Notes: generated by a model from the letters alone, not told the origin. Positions 33,209 to 44,478 are shown, numbered from the stretch's first letter. The stretch: 64,000 bases of DNA from Mastigamoeba balamuthi (GCA_902651635.1 CACRSC010000052.1:17190-81189), one strand, 5' to 3'. Made by a program: numbers and translations.

Positions 33209-34155
33209 GCGTCCCGTGATGCTGCCCCCCTGGCACGCACACCACGTTGTCACATACAAGTAAATACAGCATCAGCACTCGCTTTGTGCTCCCTTGTGCA
33301 ATGCACTTGCTGCTTGCTGCTTGCTGCTTGCGGCACATTATATTCGTGAATCTGGTGAAATCGAGGCAACATCAGACGGACAGGACTGGCTGACTGACCT
33401 GCCTGATACTTAAGGAAACTGATTACTAATCATTACCTCCTCTAAGATGGATGAAACCAATTACCAGATTGAAATGGAAGGTTATTCCCACTCTCACCAT
33501 TCAGTGATCTGGAGCGTGCGCCGGGGTAAAATGAGATGTGGAGAGATGAGGACCAAGCAGACGTGTCTGGGCACCAATAATCTGCATTTTGCACATTTCT
33601 CTGGGCTAAAACCATGTTGAAAACAACTGCACGTGCAAAGGATCGCCACATACAGGGCCGGCTGGAAGGAGAAGATAGACTCACTCCAATCGAGGAACAG
33701 GCCAGTCCAGATCAAGGGTTGCCGGGCTTCACATACACTCGAGTCAAGCATGTGCCAGTTGATTCACCACCAGCCCCCCGAGTGTCCGTTGAAACCTCGA
33801 CTCAGTTCGCTTACCTGCAGTATTTTCACATGTGCGTCCGGCTCTCTCGCGGCGCCTGATGCCCCGAGATGTGGGGGCCCCCACAGGTGCTCTTTATAAT
33901 GTCAAACACCAGGAGGATACATGACCGGTCCATGAGAACTCAACTGATGACTTGAAGTGATGGTGCCGCACCGAGGACATTCCCAGGAGTCCTCCGTGTG
34001 GTTCGGGTGTGGGGTGGGGACCTGAGTGTGGGGGCCTCTGTCTTTTCCCCCCTTGTGATATCGGGAGCTGTGGAGGTCCACCTCATCACAACACACTGCC
34101 CCCTTGGAGCAGCACCACATCCAGCACTTGGTATCCCTTCAGTCATTGCTTTGAG
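33209..34155. other. Spacer upstream of the beta-helix gene
   Basis: No gene is recognised. It is more A/T-rich than average between about 33340 and 33660, and a TGCTTGC triplet repeat lies at about 33305-33330. Confidence 0.4.
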
Positions 34156-36233
34156 ATGCCTGGCGGTGTCCGCTCGGTCTCTGTGCTCGCCCTTGTTTCT
34201 GCCGCCGTGGCCCTGGCGGCAGCGGCCTCGTCGACGCTGACGACGTTCCTCGTCGACGGCGTCCCCGTCAGCGCCACCGACCCCGGGGGCTCCTCGACTG
34301 CCGTCACGACAGTGCAGCTGGGCATCATTGGGTCCCTCGTCATGTCCGGCGTCGACAAGGACTACGCGTACCGCCCGGGCTACTACGCGACGTCCGCGGG
34401 GCTCGTGCAGGCGAGCAGCGTCTTCAACGTCAGCAGCTGGAGGGCCAGCGGCCTCCGCATCGCCAGCAGGTACAGCGGCTTCAACCCCATCGTCGTCAAC
34501 GGGGGCACGCTGGAGCTCGCAGGGCTGCGCATCGACGACAACACGAGCGCCGACGGCTCGGACACGCTCGACTTCACGGGCCTGGGCTCGGCCGTCGCCG
34601 TATTCAACGGCGGCACCGTCGGCATCAAAGACTCGGTCATCGTGACGCGGGGCGTCGCCAAGGACGCCGTCATTGTCGACAGCAACTCGGTCGTCACGCT
34701 GACCAGGTGACCGACGCCCCCCAGTTTACCTACAATTGAATTGCCGAAAATACGTTTTCGACATACGTTAATGGTCTCTGCCGATAACGCAGGTGCAACG
34801 TGACCAGCCACGGCGGCACGCTGTACAAGGACTACAAGAACACGCCCAGGTTCGAGGTGATGGTGGCGCCCCCGTGGATCCTGGGCATCATGGGCAGCTC
34901 GCGCTGCACCAACATGCTGGGCCCGTACCCGACGCTCAACGTCATCGACTCGGACATGCGCGCAGCCCAGTGGGCCGTGCTCTCGCTCGACTCTGGGCGC
35001 TACCACCGCCTCAACATCTTCAACAGCAAGGTCTCCACCACCGGCGCGGACTACGCCCTCCAGCAGACCAACTCGGACGGCACGAGGCTCTTCAACAGCA
35101 CCAACCCCTACACGTCGCGCAGCGGCTACGGCACCTACGTCATCGGCAGCGGGGCCCAGTACTTCTACGGGGCGACGATCAGCGTGGGCACGTACACGAG
35201 CATCTTCACCGGAGGCTCCGCGACTTTCAAGGCCCTCAGCAAGGGCACCGCCATCGGCATCGTCAGCGCCAAGGGGGAGGCGCTGTCCTCGTACACGCCC
35301 GCCGAGGACAAGGTGACGATCGTGTCGGACACGTTCGGGTTCATGGCGCACCAGGAGACCAACACGCTCGTCATCGCCGAGGGCACAGAGGTCACGTCCG
35401 AGTACGCGACGCTGCTGGTCAAGACGGGCTGCGACCTGACGGCCACCGTCAGCGGGGGCTCCAAGCTGGTGGCACGGAACGGCATCCTCGTGCAGCTCAT
35501 GGACAACGACGACACCACGACGGGCATCGATTCGAGCCAGAACTTCATCACCACACACACGGAGGCCGCCGGCTGGCCCACCAGCAGCGCCTCGGGAAGT
35601 GGGTCCTCCTCCCTCCTCTTGACTTAACTCTAACACTCTCAACGAACAGAGGCATCGGCGCACACGGCGTCCATCACGCTGACCGACATCACTGTGTCCG
35701 GCGACGTCTACAACGGTTGCGGGTACTACGAGCAGGCAGCGACGGCGCTCAAGCTCAAGCTGTCTGGCGGCACGGTCCTCACGGGGGCCATTGCTCCGAC
35801 GGCAACGATCCACGTGACGTACGCGGGGAGCAGGGCGATCGCGGCCGCAACCGTGAAGGCGTCGGAGAGCTGGGTGTCGTACCAGAACACCAAGTTCACG
35901 ATCAGCGAGTACTACGACATCGGCCAGGTGGCCAACATGATCCACTACAACGGCCACAACACCGTCAGCCTCACCATCGAGGCCGGTGCCACGTGGAAGG
36001 TCACCAGCACCAGCCTGCTGACATCGCTGTCCAACAGCGGTACCATCATCGGCAACGTCACGCGCAACTCGGACGGCACCTACACGGTGGAGCCCTTGTC
36101 CTCCACGGCGACGTCGTCCAAAGCCCAGCTTGACTCAGGGGAGTCGTCGGGCATCGCCAGCCGTCGCGGTTCTAGCACGTTGATGCTGGTCGTCGTCTCG
36201 ATTTTCTCGATTGCCTGGAGCATCTCAATGTGA
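34156..36233 (+). CDS. Secreted beta-helix surface protein with GPI-type C-terminus
   Basis: Three exons (34156-34706, 34793-35598, 35650-36233) join in phase to 646 residues. A signal peptide (VSVLALVSAAVALAAAASS) opens the protein. The body is made of short beta-strand repeats rich in Gly, Thr, Ser, Val and Asn (such as VVNGGTLELAGLRI, AVFNGGTVGIKDSVI, GAQYFYGATISVG), the pattern of right-handed parallel beta-helix or pectin-lyase-like proteins, often adhesins in bacteria. There is no recognisable catalytic set. The C-terminus is a Ser-rich spacer, then LMLVVVSIFSIAWSISM ending the protein without a cytosolic tail, as in GPI-attachment signals. It is probably displayed on the cell surface. 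The repetitive fold is bacterial-like, but the introns and GPI signal show it is settled in a eukaryotic genome. Confidence 0.75.
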
Positions 36234-36473
36234 TCCCTCAACCAGAGTGATTCCTCCCAAAACGAATAGGAGTCTGGCACCCAAACGAGCCACTGTCCCT
36301 AAAGCGGTCCGCCAATGAGGCGAGGAAGCAACACAAGGCTGTCAGTGAATCCACCTCTCAGTGAACACTGGTGTTCGTGGCACTGCCTACGCCGGTTTGG
36401 GGGGAGATTTCTTCATCGCGTAGCAGTTGTTGATAGGGTCAAGTCTCACATCATGGCGGGTGGGCGGTGGCAC

Positions 36474-37390
36474 TCAAATGGGCAACAGGGCGTCGTAGTG
36501 CCATTCGGCGATGTGAGCGACGAACACGTGCGCCACAGGCAGCGGCCTGCTCTGTGGGACGATCGTGTGCTCGTGGATGCCCCGCTGCGACGACGAGATC
36601 ACTGTGATCCTGAGACCGTAGTGCTCGCTCAGTGCCACCAGCGTCAGGTGGTTCCCCCACATCCCATCCTTCATCATCTCCTCGCAGAACCTCGAGTAGG
36701 GAACGCCCGCGTCCGCGTAGTACTGCCCCATGTCGATGCCGTCGGCCGAGCCACTCTCGTGGAGCTTGAGCCACAGCGCTGCATCGAGGCGCAGGGACAT
36801 GGGGTCGGACGGCACAACCCTGGCTGCGGCCATGGCCCTGCTCACCGCAGCGAACTGGCAGTTGCCGTCCCCTGTGACCCGCTCGCGAGTGAAGCGGCCC
36901 GCGATGTGCCTGTCCAGCACCTCCGTCTGGGCTGCGAGGCTCTTCAGCAGCTCGTTGTTCGCGTCCCTCTGTGACTCAAACAGGGCGCGCTGCAGCTGCT
37001 CCAGCTCCTCCGCCCATTTCCATCCATCGTCCGTCTTGGCCCTCTTCGACGTCTGCTCGCTCTCGTCTGGTGGAGGCCTCTTGTGGTTCGCTGCATGGTC
37101 GGTGGAGCTGCTGGTGAGGAGCGCGTGAGAGTGTGAGGCTCACCCCTGAAGAACATGCGGGCCAGTGCAGAGTAGTCCGGAGGGAGGCCCCGAGAGAGCT
37201 GCCTGAGGCAGTCCAGACCCTGCTCTCCCGCGAGGTGAACCAACGCCTCGCGGCTCAGAACGACAACCTGCGAGCCCTTGGCAACAGTTATCACTGTGGG
37301 CTTCGTCGGCTCAGAGCAGCACATCCGCGGCTCAAAGCACTCCATCTCTGTGTCGAGTACGGGCTCCGAGCAAATGAAGTCGATTCTGTT
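36474..37390 (-). CDS. OTU-family deubiquitinase-like protease
   Basis: The downstream exon (about 37115-36474) encodes a charged helical lead (DDGWKWAEELEQLQRALFESQRD) and then a complete OTU domain. TGDGNCQFAAVSRAM carries the Asp-Gly-Asn-Cys catalytic Cys signature, MWGNHLTLVALSEHYGLRI carries the conserved Trp-Gly and strand, and EWHYDALLPI at the C-terminus carries the catalytic His. OTU proteases remove ubiquitin from proteins. An upstream exon (about 37390-37127; NRIDFICSEPVLDTEM, GSQVVVLSREALVHLAGEQG) probably belongs to the same gene, but the intron joining them would be only 33-36 bp, so this is uncertain. The domain at the very end of the protein, after an N-terminal region, resembles Otu1/OTUD3-type layouts. 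Basic KRAKT upstream could be a nuclear signal. Confidence 0.7.
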
Positions 37391-37459
37391 GCCGACCAGA
37401 ACGTGAGTGCCCGGAGGGTGCGCACTCTGCTTCTGCGCATAAGCGACGCACTGTGCATT

Positions 37460-40400
37460 TCAAACGTCAGAGAGTGCCACGCAAGTCGAATGTGGCGACT
37501 GGAGGAGCTGGGGAAGCGCTGCACATCGCACCCTGCCACGGTGCGTGCAGACCTCGGGTGCGCTCTCGTTTAAGCGATTGACCAGGAGCGCAGGCTGCTT
37601 GTTCGAGACGGCCCAGCAACCCTCGCCCAGGACAAGGCACCTCTCCTCGGGGGCTCCAGAGCACGCAGATACGAGGCACACAAGCTCGTGGGACAACTGC
37701 GCTGCGACAACGAGCATGACCATTCCTTCGGGGGCTGTGTGCGCCGCGTCCGCAAGATCCTCCATGTTGAGCGCTGCCACCGAGAAGAGCTTCATCTGTG
37801 CTGGAAGCGTGAGCATATCTCGGGGGAATGCAAATACGGGCAACACACATGGACGCCAAAGTGGGGAACGCCTGGCCTGTTGGCCCTTCCCACGTCGGGG
37901 CCAACTGACCTCTCACCCGACACCCAGTCATCGCCTGGGGGGACGCACTTGAGGTACTCGCCCATCTCGCTGTTTGCGGAGCAAGCTTAACTGTCAGGAG
38001 GGCATGAAGTAATGTATGAGGACGCACCCGTGCAGCCACTGTGTGTTGCCGTGAACGAGTGACTCCAGCCGCGTCCCTGCATCGCTGGAGGTTCGAGGAG
38101 GGCACGCCCACGTGGAAAACGACCCTCCGGCTGATTCCACAAACTGGGCAATGCGCCAGAGGTGCCTCCCGTCAGACGGCGGGAACACGTACTCGGCATC
38201 AGCCAAAGCCGTCCAGCGGAGGCAGGGAAGCACCTCTCTCCACCCTACAGCCCTGGCGCCTGGGGTCCCAATAGGGCGCAGCAGGACTAAGTGCTGCTCA
38301 GGGGGAGAATGGCACGTACATCCATGTGAAGTATTGGTAGCCAGGTACAGCATGACAAGGAACTGTGTCTCCCACACGGCTGGCAGGTCGACAAATTCCT
38401 GTGGCAGGGGACCAGGTGGCAAAGACAATCCCGAGAACTTGCCCATGAAGTGGTGCAGCTTTCGGAGTGCTGGTGGAATGTCATCTTCAGATGGTGTCCT
38501 TGAAGTCTCGGCAGAAATCTGCAGCATAACTAGGAACAGCACCTCCCACACTGCGGGCATGTCGGTCATGGCCGCAAGCAGGAGATCATTTTGCATGGCA
38601 GATCTGGAGGATTCGGCAAAATTGTGCCGCAGCTGGTAGTGCCCAGCTTGCAGGTGGAATGCGCTGCTGCCAGTCCTATACTCCTGGGATATCGGGTAGA
38701 TGCTCAGCAGCTTCCTGATGGGGACTCCCTCAACCATATCCGTCTCTGTGAACTCCTTTCTGAAGTGGGCCGCGAGAATCAAATGTGTGTAAGCCATCTT
38801 GTGCTCTGGGCAGGGCACAGGGAGATATCGGCCTCTGAACAATCCATCAAGGTCGCAGAACACGAAGTATGCTCTCTCAACAAGGAGCTTTGCAAACGCT
38901 GCCTGGGGTGATACGTCAGGGTCGGGCTGAGAGTGGCCACCACACCTTGCTGGGATCGACAGTCCCGTTCTGCAGCTCTGCAGAGGCTACGACCCTGGAG
39001 AACGTCTCAAACTCCTGGCCACTCAGTTGTCGGCAAACCCAGTCGATGCAGTATAGAAGGAGCCGCATGTACATGGGGATTCCACCGGTTGCCCTGTGCA
39101 CCTCCCTTGCGAGCTCTCCAGCGAAGCCACCGACCCAGATATCCCCAGGACCACAGTGTGGTGCACAGGCAGCACCCGTGGTCCCTGTCACCAGCGGGGG
39201 TTCCAGCACCACGTATCGTAGCAGCCGTGACATAATCTGGTCACTGTTGGCAAGGAAGGAATGGATGTTCATTCCAACGAAGGACGAGCTCAGTGGCCTG
39301 GGGGTGTACCACACCACCTGTGCCAACAGGAATTAGCATATTTTACGATGTGTGCATGTGGTGAGGGAACTTTGCCTTAGGGGTTATACTATCAGGCAGG
39401 GCCTGGAGCAGGTCCACTCTCCGTGTGGAAATAATCGGAAAGATGGCTGGTGGCCTTCCCTGTTCAATGTTGTCCTTGTAAGAAGTGTGCTCCTAGGCAG
39501 CCAGCATACCATCTCACTGCCCAGCTCTCTCAGCCTGGGGTGTAGTTCACTCATCGCATTAATGAAGTTGCAGAGGTCCTGCACCGACCACATAACATCG
39601 TCGATGAGAAATACGAAGGATCCACCCATCTTCTTCGCAAGTGCCACAAGTGCCCTGACAATGCAGATCGTTTCGAGGCCACTGTGAATCAGCTGCTCCC
39701 AGTCGCCATCACAGTGCAGTGTGCGTGCTCGGTCACACAGGGCCACGGAAGTTTGGGAGAGTGAGATGCCAGCCAGGTGGGACGGCATTAGCAGGGACGG
39801 GAGGTCGTAGTTGGAAAACTGGACCACAGCAGGAGGCAATGCGCCAATCTGATCACAGTAGCTGCGGAAAGCGGCAGAGAGGCCACGGTCCTGGCAAACG
39901 TGCTCTGTGACTGAGGGTCAGTGCTGAATTTGCACAAGCTCCGTGCCTTCCCAGAAACCCAGTCCTGTGCGAGGACGGTGATCGTGCTGCAGTACTCTGT
40001 TGCTCCCCCAGCACTGGAGGGCGTCGCCCCAAGGCCTCTGCACACATGGTCCAGGAGCGACGAGATCTCCTCTGGGCGGTGGTCGATTGCCCACGCGCTA
40101 TCATTACAGTCATAGGTGCTGTCAATCCGCTGGACAGGAGATAGTGAGTTTCGGAACGGAGGGGGCGAGAACGAAGCACGCCACGGCCAGCCCGGGGAAA
40201 AACCCAAGAGCATCCGGGTGTGCTTGTGCGGGGCACGCAAACCTGGCGCAGCCACTTGACGAGAGCGACGAAGTCCCTGGAGTTGAGACCCTCTCCGGGC
40301 TGAAGCTCGGGGCAGGCGGAGTCGAGAGCTCTCCTGAGCGCCGCGGCCGTCGGGTCGAGGAAGAGGCGCTCGCGGAGGACCCCGCGCACCTGCTCCTCCG

Positions 40401-40473
40401 TCAGCAGCCCGTCCCCGTCGGCGTCCGCCTCTGCGAACAGGGCTGCCAGCGAGGCCCGTTCAGCGTCCCCCAT
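37460..40473 (-). pseudogene. EF-hand-led NTPase-like gene, degraded or mis-sequenced
   Basis: The first exon (40473-40243) encodes an EF-hand motif (DADGDGLLTEEQ, with Gln instead of Glu/Asp at loop position 12, so weak Ca2+ binding is likely) and joins in phase across a 113-bp intron to RIDSTYDCND. Downstream segments on the same strand carry a hydrophobic-Asp-Asp block (SFVFLIDDV) like a Walker B strand and ATGGIPMYMRLLL, which recalls the sensor region of RHS/Crinkler-type or STAND NTPases. A 289-residue segment at 37994-38863 has an internal repeat (PAVWEVLFLVML / PAVWETQFLVML). The pieces lie in different frames, and only some gaps fit introns. The gene therefore looks broken, with perhaps four or five interruptions. 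Family assignment is tentative. Confidence 0.4.
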
Positions 40474-40740
40474 TGCCACCTGACTCCTTGCGCTCGAGAA
40501 CACAATTGATCCGGCACTCTGTGGCGGAATATCACGCACGATATCTGCCGGGGGGAAATAGCCCGCTTGATTCACCTCCCGCCTGACCGGGTGTCTTCTG
40601 GGGGGGGCTGTTCCGGAAACCCCCTGATGACAGTCGCGGCAGCGCCCTCTGGCCCCTGTGGGCGGAATATCTCGCTCGATATCTACAGGGAAAATATCTC
40701 GCTGACGGGTGCTCTGTGAGGGCTGTTCGGAAACCCCCTG
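40474..40740. promoter_or_regulatory. Divergent promoter with duplicated start region
   Basis: This head-to-head region holds two tandem diverged copies of a unit of about 120-130 bp. Each starts with a GGCGGAATATC...CGATATCT block and ends GTTCCGGAAACCCCCTGATGAC or GTTCGGAAACCCCCTGATGAC. The second copy ends at the DGAT2 start codon. The first copy carries its own ATG at 40627, which opens a 29-codon upstream frame. AATATCTCG and CGATATC motifs recur five times. Confidence 0.6.
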
Positions 40741-41781
40741 ATGACGGTCGTCCAGCACGGCAGCGCCCTCGGCCCCGCGACCCTGCGCAAGCGCCCCGCT
40801 CGGGACGGCAGCGGCACATCGTTCGGCGTGCGGGACCCGGCGCACGAGCGGCACGCGACGCCGACAGCCCTGCAGGGGGCCCTGGGGCGGCTGGCCCAGC
40901 TCACGCTGCTCGCCTTCTGGGTCGGCGGCTACCTCAGCCCCGCCCTCCTCCTCCTCCTCCTCCGCGCCCACGCCTGGGCCGCAGCCGCTGCCCTCGCCGC
41001 CTTCCTGGCCTACCCCTACGTGGCCCCCGTCCGCCCCTGGCCCGCCTTCAGCGCCTGGCTGCTGCGCGCTGCAGACGCGTTCGAGGCCGTCGACTTTGTC
41101 AGCGAGCTGGGGCCTGCCGAGGTGCAGGGGCTGCGCAGGCGCTGCGTGCTGATGTTCGCGCCGCACGGGGTCTTCTCGTGGGGCTACGCGCTGCAGGGGG
41201 GCCTGCGGCCCGAGCTGCGGCCGCTGCGGGGCGTCGTGGCCTCGTCGCTCTACTGGTGGCCCGTCTTCCGGCTCTTCGCCTGCTGGACGGGCGCCGTCAT
41301 GCCCGCGGGCAGGCGCGACGTGCTGGCCGCCATGCGCGCGGGCGACAGCTTCGGCGTCATCCCGGGCGGCTTCGAGGAGGCCACCGCGACAGAGGCGGGC
41401 GCCGACAAGGTCTGGCTGCGCGGGCGCAAGGGCATCGTCAAGTACGCGCTGCAGCACGGCTACGCGCTGGTCCCCGTCTACACGTTTGGCGAGAGCAGCA
41501 CGTACAGCAACGCGCAGGCCGGCATGCGCCTGCGGCTCTGGCTCTCGTCGCTGGGCGTCCCCGGGGTGCTGCCCGTGGGCGTCTGGTGGTGCCCGCTGCT
41601 GCCGAGGCCCGCCAGGCTGCTGACGGTGCTCGGCCAGCCGCTGCAGCTGCCCACGATCGAGCGGCCCTCGGCAGACGACGTCGACGAGTGGCACGCGCGC
41701 TACGTCCAGCGCCTCCGCGAGGTCTACGACCGCCACAAGGCCGCCTACGGCACCCCAGACTCGCAGCTCGTCGTCCTCTGA
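40741..41781 (+). CDS. DGAT2-family acyl-CoA acyltransferase
   Basis: DGAT2-type enzymes transfer acyl groups from acyl-CoA to mono- or diacylglycerol (or wax alcohols) at the endoplasmic reticulum and lipid droplets. This intronless 346-residue protein has the family order: a hydrophobic hairpin near residues 45-95, FAPHGVFSWG for the active-site HPHG motif (first His replaced by Ala, second His kept), then PGGFEEA, RKGIVKYALQHGYALVPVYTFGE, and a C-terminal LGQPLQLP. Length is typical. The acyl acceptor cannot be told from sequence. The start lies at the end of a duplicated promoter unit that contains a second possible start 114 bp upstream, followed by a stop. A FAAL gene that also handles fatty acids lies 2.7 kb downstream. 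Confidence 0.85.
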   Translation: MTVVQHGSALGPATLRKRPARDGSGTSFGVRDPAHERHATPTALQGALGRLAQLTLLAFWVGGYLSPALLLLLLRAHAWAAAAALAAFLAYPYVAPVRPWPAFSAWLLRAADAFEAVDFVSELGPAEVQGLRRRCVLMFAPHGVFSWGYALQGGLRPELRPLRGVVASSLYWWPVFRLFACWTGAVMPAGRRDVLAAMRAGDSFGVIPGGFEEATATEAGADKVWLRGRKGIVKYALQHGYALVPVYTFGESSTYSNAQAGMRLRLWLSSLGVPGVLPVGVWWCPLLPRPARLLTVLGQPLQLPTIERPSADDVDEWHARYVQRLREVYDRHKAAYGTPDSQLVVL

Positions 41782-42099
41782 GAGCGCGTCGCCGTCGTCG
41801 TTGAGGCCCTCAGTATTCGCTATTCTCTCCCCCTCTGTCTCTCAAGCATGGCGCCACAAAGCTCTGGCGCTGCACCTGCTTCAGGGGGTTGGGCCGGTGT
41901 GTGCTCGTGTGGGCTTTGCGATTGGGTAGCGACTCTCTTGGGAGAGGGTGCGACGCACTCGAGCAGAAACCGAAACTGGTAATGGGGGGCCCGCACGGAA
42001 GACGTGTGAAACCACCGGTGCTGCTGTGTTTTCCAAGGGGCACTGCACCCAAAAAGCACGCGAGGGGGCACACACCCCCAGCCCACCATCGCAGCGCCG
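41782..42099. other. Spacer between DGAT2 and PLAC8 genes
   Basis: About 320 bp holding the DGAT2 3' end and the PLAC8 promoter. No further gene is seen. Confidence 0.4.
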
Positions 42100-42844
42100 A
42101 TGACAGACAAGTGGATCACGTCCCTCTGCGGCTGCTGCGACGACACCACCTCCTGTGCGCCCCCGCCCTCCCTCATGGGGCTGCAGTGCAGTGCGCACTG
42201 ACCGCCCCCTGTTTTCCCACCTCTTCGCCCCCACGCAGGCGTGTGCGCAGCGCTGTGCCCCTGCGTGCAGTACGGCTGGAACGTCGAGGCCACAGACGCG
42301 GGGCCCCTCTGCGGCCCCGACGCCACCGCCTCGGGCCTGCACTGCTGCACCTACGCGCTCGTCGCGGGCCTGACGGGCTGCGGCTGCCTGCTCGTCGCCT
42401 CGCACCGCCAGGTGCACTACCGCGATTCCCGCACACACCGCCTCGCAATCTCTCGCTTTTCCCCCTCAGGGATTTCCGATTATCCGCCCGCTGACATCAC
42501 CGGTGACGCGCGCGCCACGTGGGCAAACTCTTAAAACAAACAAACAAACATAAAAGATGGTGCGGGACAAGTACGGCATCGCAGGCGGGCTCTGCGGCGA
42601 CGTGCTGAGCTCCATGTGCTGCGGGTGCTGCGTGCTGGCTCAGATCGCCCGCGAGGCCGAGGCGCGCAGGAAGGTCGAAGACATGGCCGCGCACGCGCCC
42701 GACGCCGCCGCCGCCGCGGACGCTGCGGGCGCCGCCGGGGTGCCGATGGACCCCTGCCCCTCGGTGCCCGCGCGGGGCGATGTCATCCCGAACCCCTACT
42801 ACAACGCCATGGCGCAGGGGACGCCTCCCCAGCCCCCGGGCTGA
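42100..42844 (+). CDS. PLAC8 (Cys-rich) family membrane protein
   Basis: Three exons (42100-42154, 42239-42411, 42557-42844) join in phase to 171 residues. PLAC8-family landmarks are present in order: a tryptophan near the start followed by SLCGCCDD, the spliced CVCAALCPCVQYGWN, the hydrophobic stretch GLHCCTYALVAGLTGCGCLLV, and VRDKYGIAGGLCGD...CCGCCVLAQIAREAE. Members are small membrane-associated proteins (plant FCR/PCR metal-resistance and cell-size proteins, animal PLAC8). The CC-x-CPC motif is linked to metal efflux in plants. The C-terminal 60 residues are Ala/Pro-rich and end in NPYYNAMAQGTPPQPPG. The exact role here is unknown. Confidence 0.85.
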
Positions 42845-43233
42845 GCCGGAGCCAGCCCGCCCGCAAACCAATTGATGGATTCCTACAGTAGATACACCAG
42901 AGCCTTGTGGCTTCCTGGTGCTCTGCTTGATCGTCGAGTCCGCCGTGCTCTGGGGCACGCGCGAGAAACAATGTGCCGACGCCACTGCCGCCATTCAATC
43001 GGCTTGCAATTGCAAGGCAACACTTGCATCATGCGACAGGGGGGTTGCAGAGTGCAGACACCGGCCTGCAGTGCACTCAGATCGGTGTCTGCATTGTAGT
43101 GCAAAAAGGAAGAACTTGTGTTGGTCTGGTGCTCGTGCAGCGAGTGCGTAGCGCACCCGGCGGGCGTCTGTCTGGCGAGAGCAGCGCAGGGAGGAGGTTG
43201 TCTCACACCTGCTCCCTCCCCTGCCCAGCTGGC
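42845..43233. other. Convergent 3' spacer between PLAC8 and CCDC43 genes
   Basis: Holds the two 3' ends. A perfect 14-bp palindrome, CTTGCAATTGCAAG, lies at about 43003-43016 and could form a hairpin in either transcript. Confidence 0.45.
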
Positions 43234-44254
43234 TCACATCTTGCGGCGCTCGCCCTTCTTGCAGGCCTCTCTCCGCTTCTCCTTCCTCTCCTCGCGCGTC
43301 ATCCTGCCCTTCTCGCACGATTCCTTGGCCTCCTTCTTGTTCTGCTCCGCCAGCTCCTTGGCCTGCTGCTTCATCTTGGCCAGGTCCTCCGCCACAGACT
43401 TGGAGTTGAGGTTCTCGGCCACTGCGCATGTGCGCGGGGTGAGCGAGAGGTGCCTGCTCTCAGCGCCCGTGCGGAGTGGCCCCAGTGCGTACGGATCTCG
43501 AGGGAGGAGATGGCGCCGGCCATGGGGGTCTGCTCGGGCTTCTTCTTCTGGTCCTGCTGCGGCTGGGCTGCCTCGTCCTCCCCGCCGATGACCTCCTGCC
43601 CGTACATGCTCAGCAGCCTCTGCTTCATCGCCCTCTCCTCCTCCGTCTGCGGAGCGGCCTGCAGTGAGCAAGCGGCCACAAGAGGCGCCCGACGAGGCGG
43701 GCAGGGCAGTGCCAGCATCTGAGCAGCGGGGGCTCACCAGCTCTCGGGTCTCCCGCACGGGCTCCGCGCGCTTCTGGGCAGTCAGGGCACCGATGGCAGC
43801 CGTGACGAAGCTGCGGCGGGTGGGGGAGTGGTGCCGAGTGAGCCGCTGGGGGTAAGGAGGGACGGGAAGGGGAGGGGGAAGGGGAAGAGGAAGGGGAAGG
43901 GCGGTGTGCCTGTTGGCTGCGGCTGCCTGGGGGGCCTCTGAGGCCTGCGACTCCCTCTCCGAGTACGACTTCCACGCCGCCACGACCTCGTCCGACAGCT
44001 TCGAGGCCGCCTCCTCCTGCGAGGGTGCGTGGGTCGTGGGTCGCGGGCACAGGGGGGAGGGGGGCGGTGGCGAGGGGCTGCGGGTACCGAGACGACGGAG
44101 CCCAGCAGGTCGACGATCTCGGGGCGGGCGCTCGAGGCGTCGGGGCCCGCAGAGGTCAGCATGGACGTGATGTACGGGCCGTACACCTCGTCGTCGACGT
44201 CGGCAGCGCGTAGCTTGGCCGCGAGGGCGCTCTCGAAAGAAGCAGCGGCCGCCA
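43234..44254 (-). CDS. CCDC43 homologue
   Basis: CCDC43 is a conserved but poorly understood eukaryotic coiled-coil protein. The N-terminal exon encodes SFESALAAKLRAADVDDEVYGPYITSMLTS, matching the family's diagnostic start (a short helix, then V-D-x-E-V-Y-G/V-P-Y-I). Later exons add EEAASKLSDEVVAAWKSYSERE, a linker with KQRLLSMYGQEVI, and a highly charged C-terminal helix with NKKEAKESCEKGRMTREERKEKRREACKKGERRKM (two pieces of the usual Lys/Arg-rich tail). About five exons are needed. The second intron appears to be GC-AG (AG/GCACAC ... CCGCAG), since no GT donor keeps the frame. It lies head to head with the FAAL gene, 224 bp away. Confidence 0.8.
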
Positions 44255-44478
44255 TGGCGGTCTTTCGGTCTTTGCGGGGATGCAGTGGAAATATCTCGGC
44301 AGCAGAGAGAGGGAGAGGGTGAATATCTTCGATGACGCCAGGGCTGACATCAGCAAGCGCCCGAGTTCAACACCTCCGCACCGCCCACACAGCGAAATCG
44401 CGAAAAGCGAATAGTGCGTGGCATTTCCCAGCAGGCCACCTGTCCAGCACCCTCTCCCCCCGCCCTCCCGCCACGCCC
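44255..44478. promoter_or_regulatory. Shared promoter of CCDC43 and FAAL genes
   Basis: The region contains GGAAATATCTCGGC at about 44286-44301 and GTGAATATCTTCGATG at about 44320-44335, copies of the A/T octamer seen in the other divergent regions. Confidence 0.5.

Noticed and set aside
37460-40473. Firm assignment to the Crinkler/RHS family
   Set aside because: Only short NTPase-like blocks are visible and no N-terminal signature or C-terminal effector domain is clear, so the family is left tentative.
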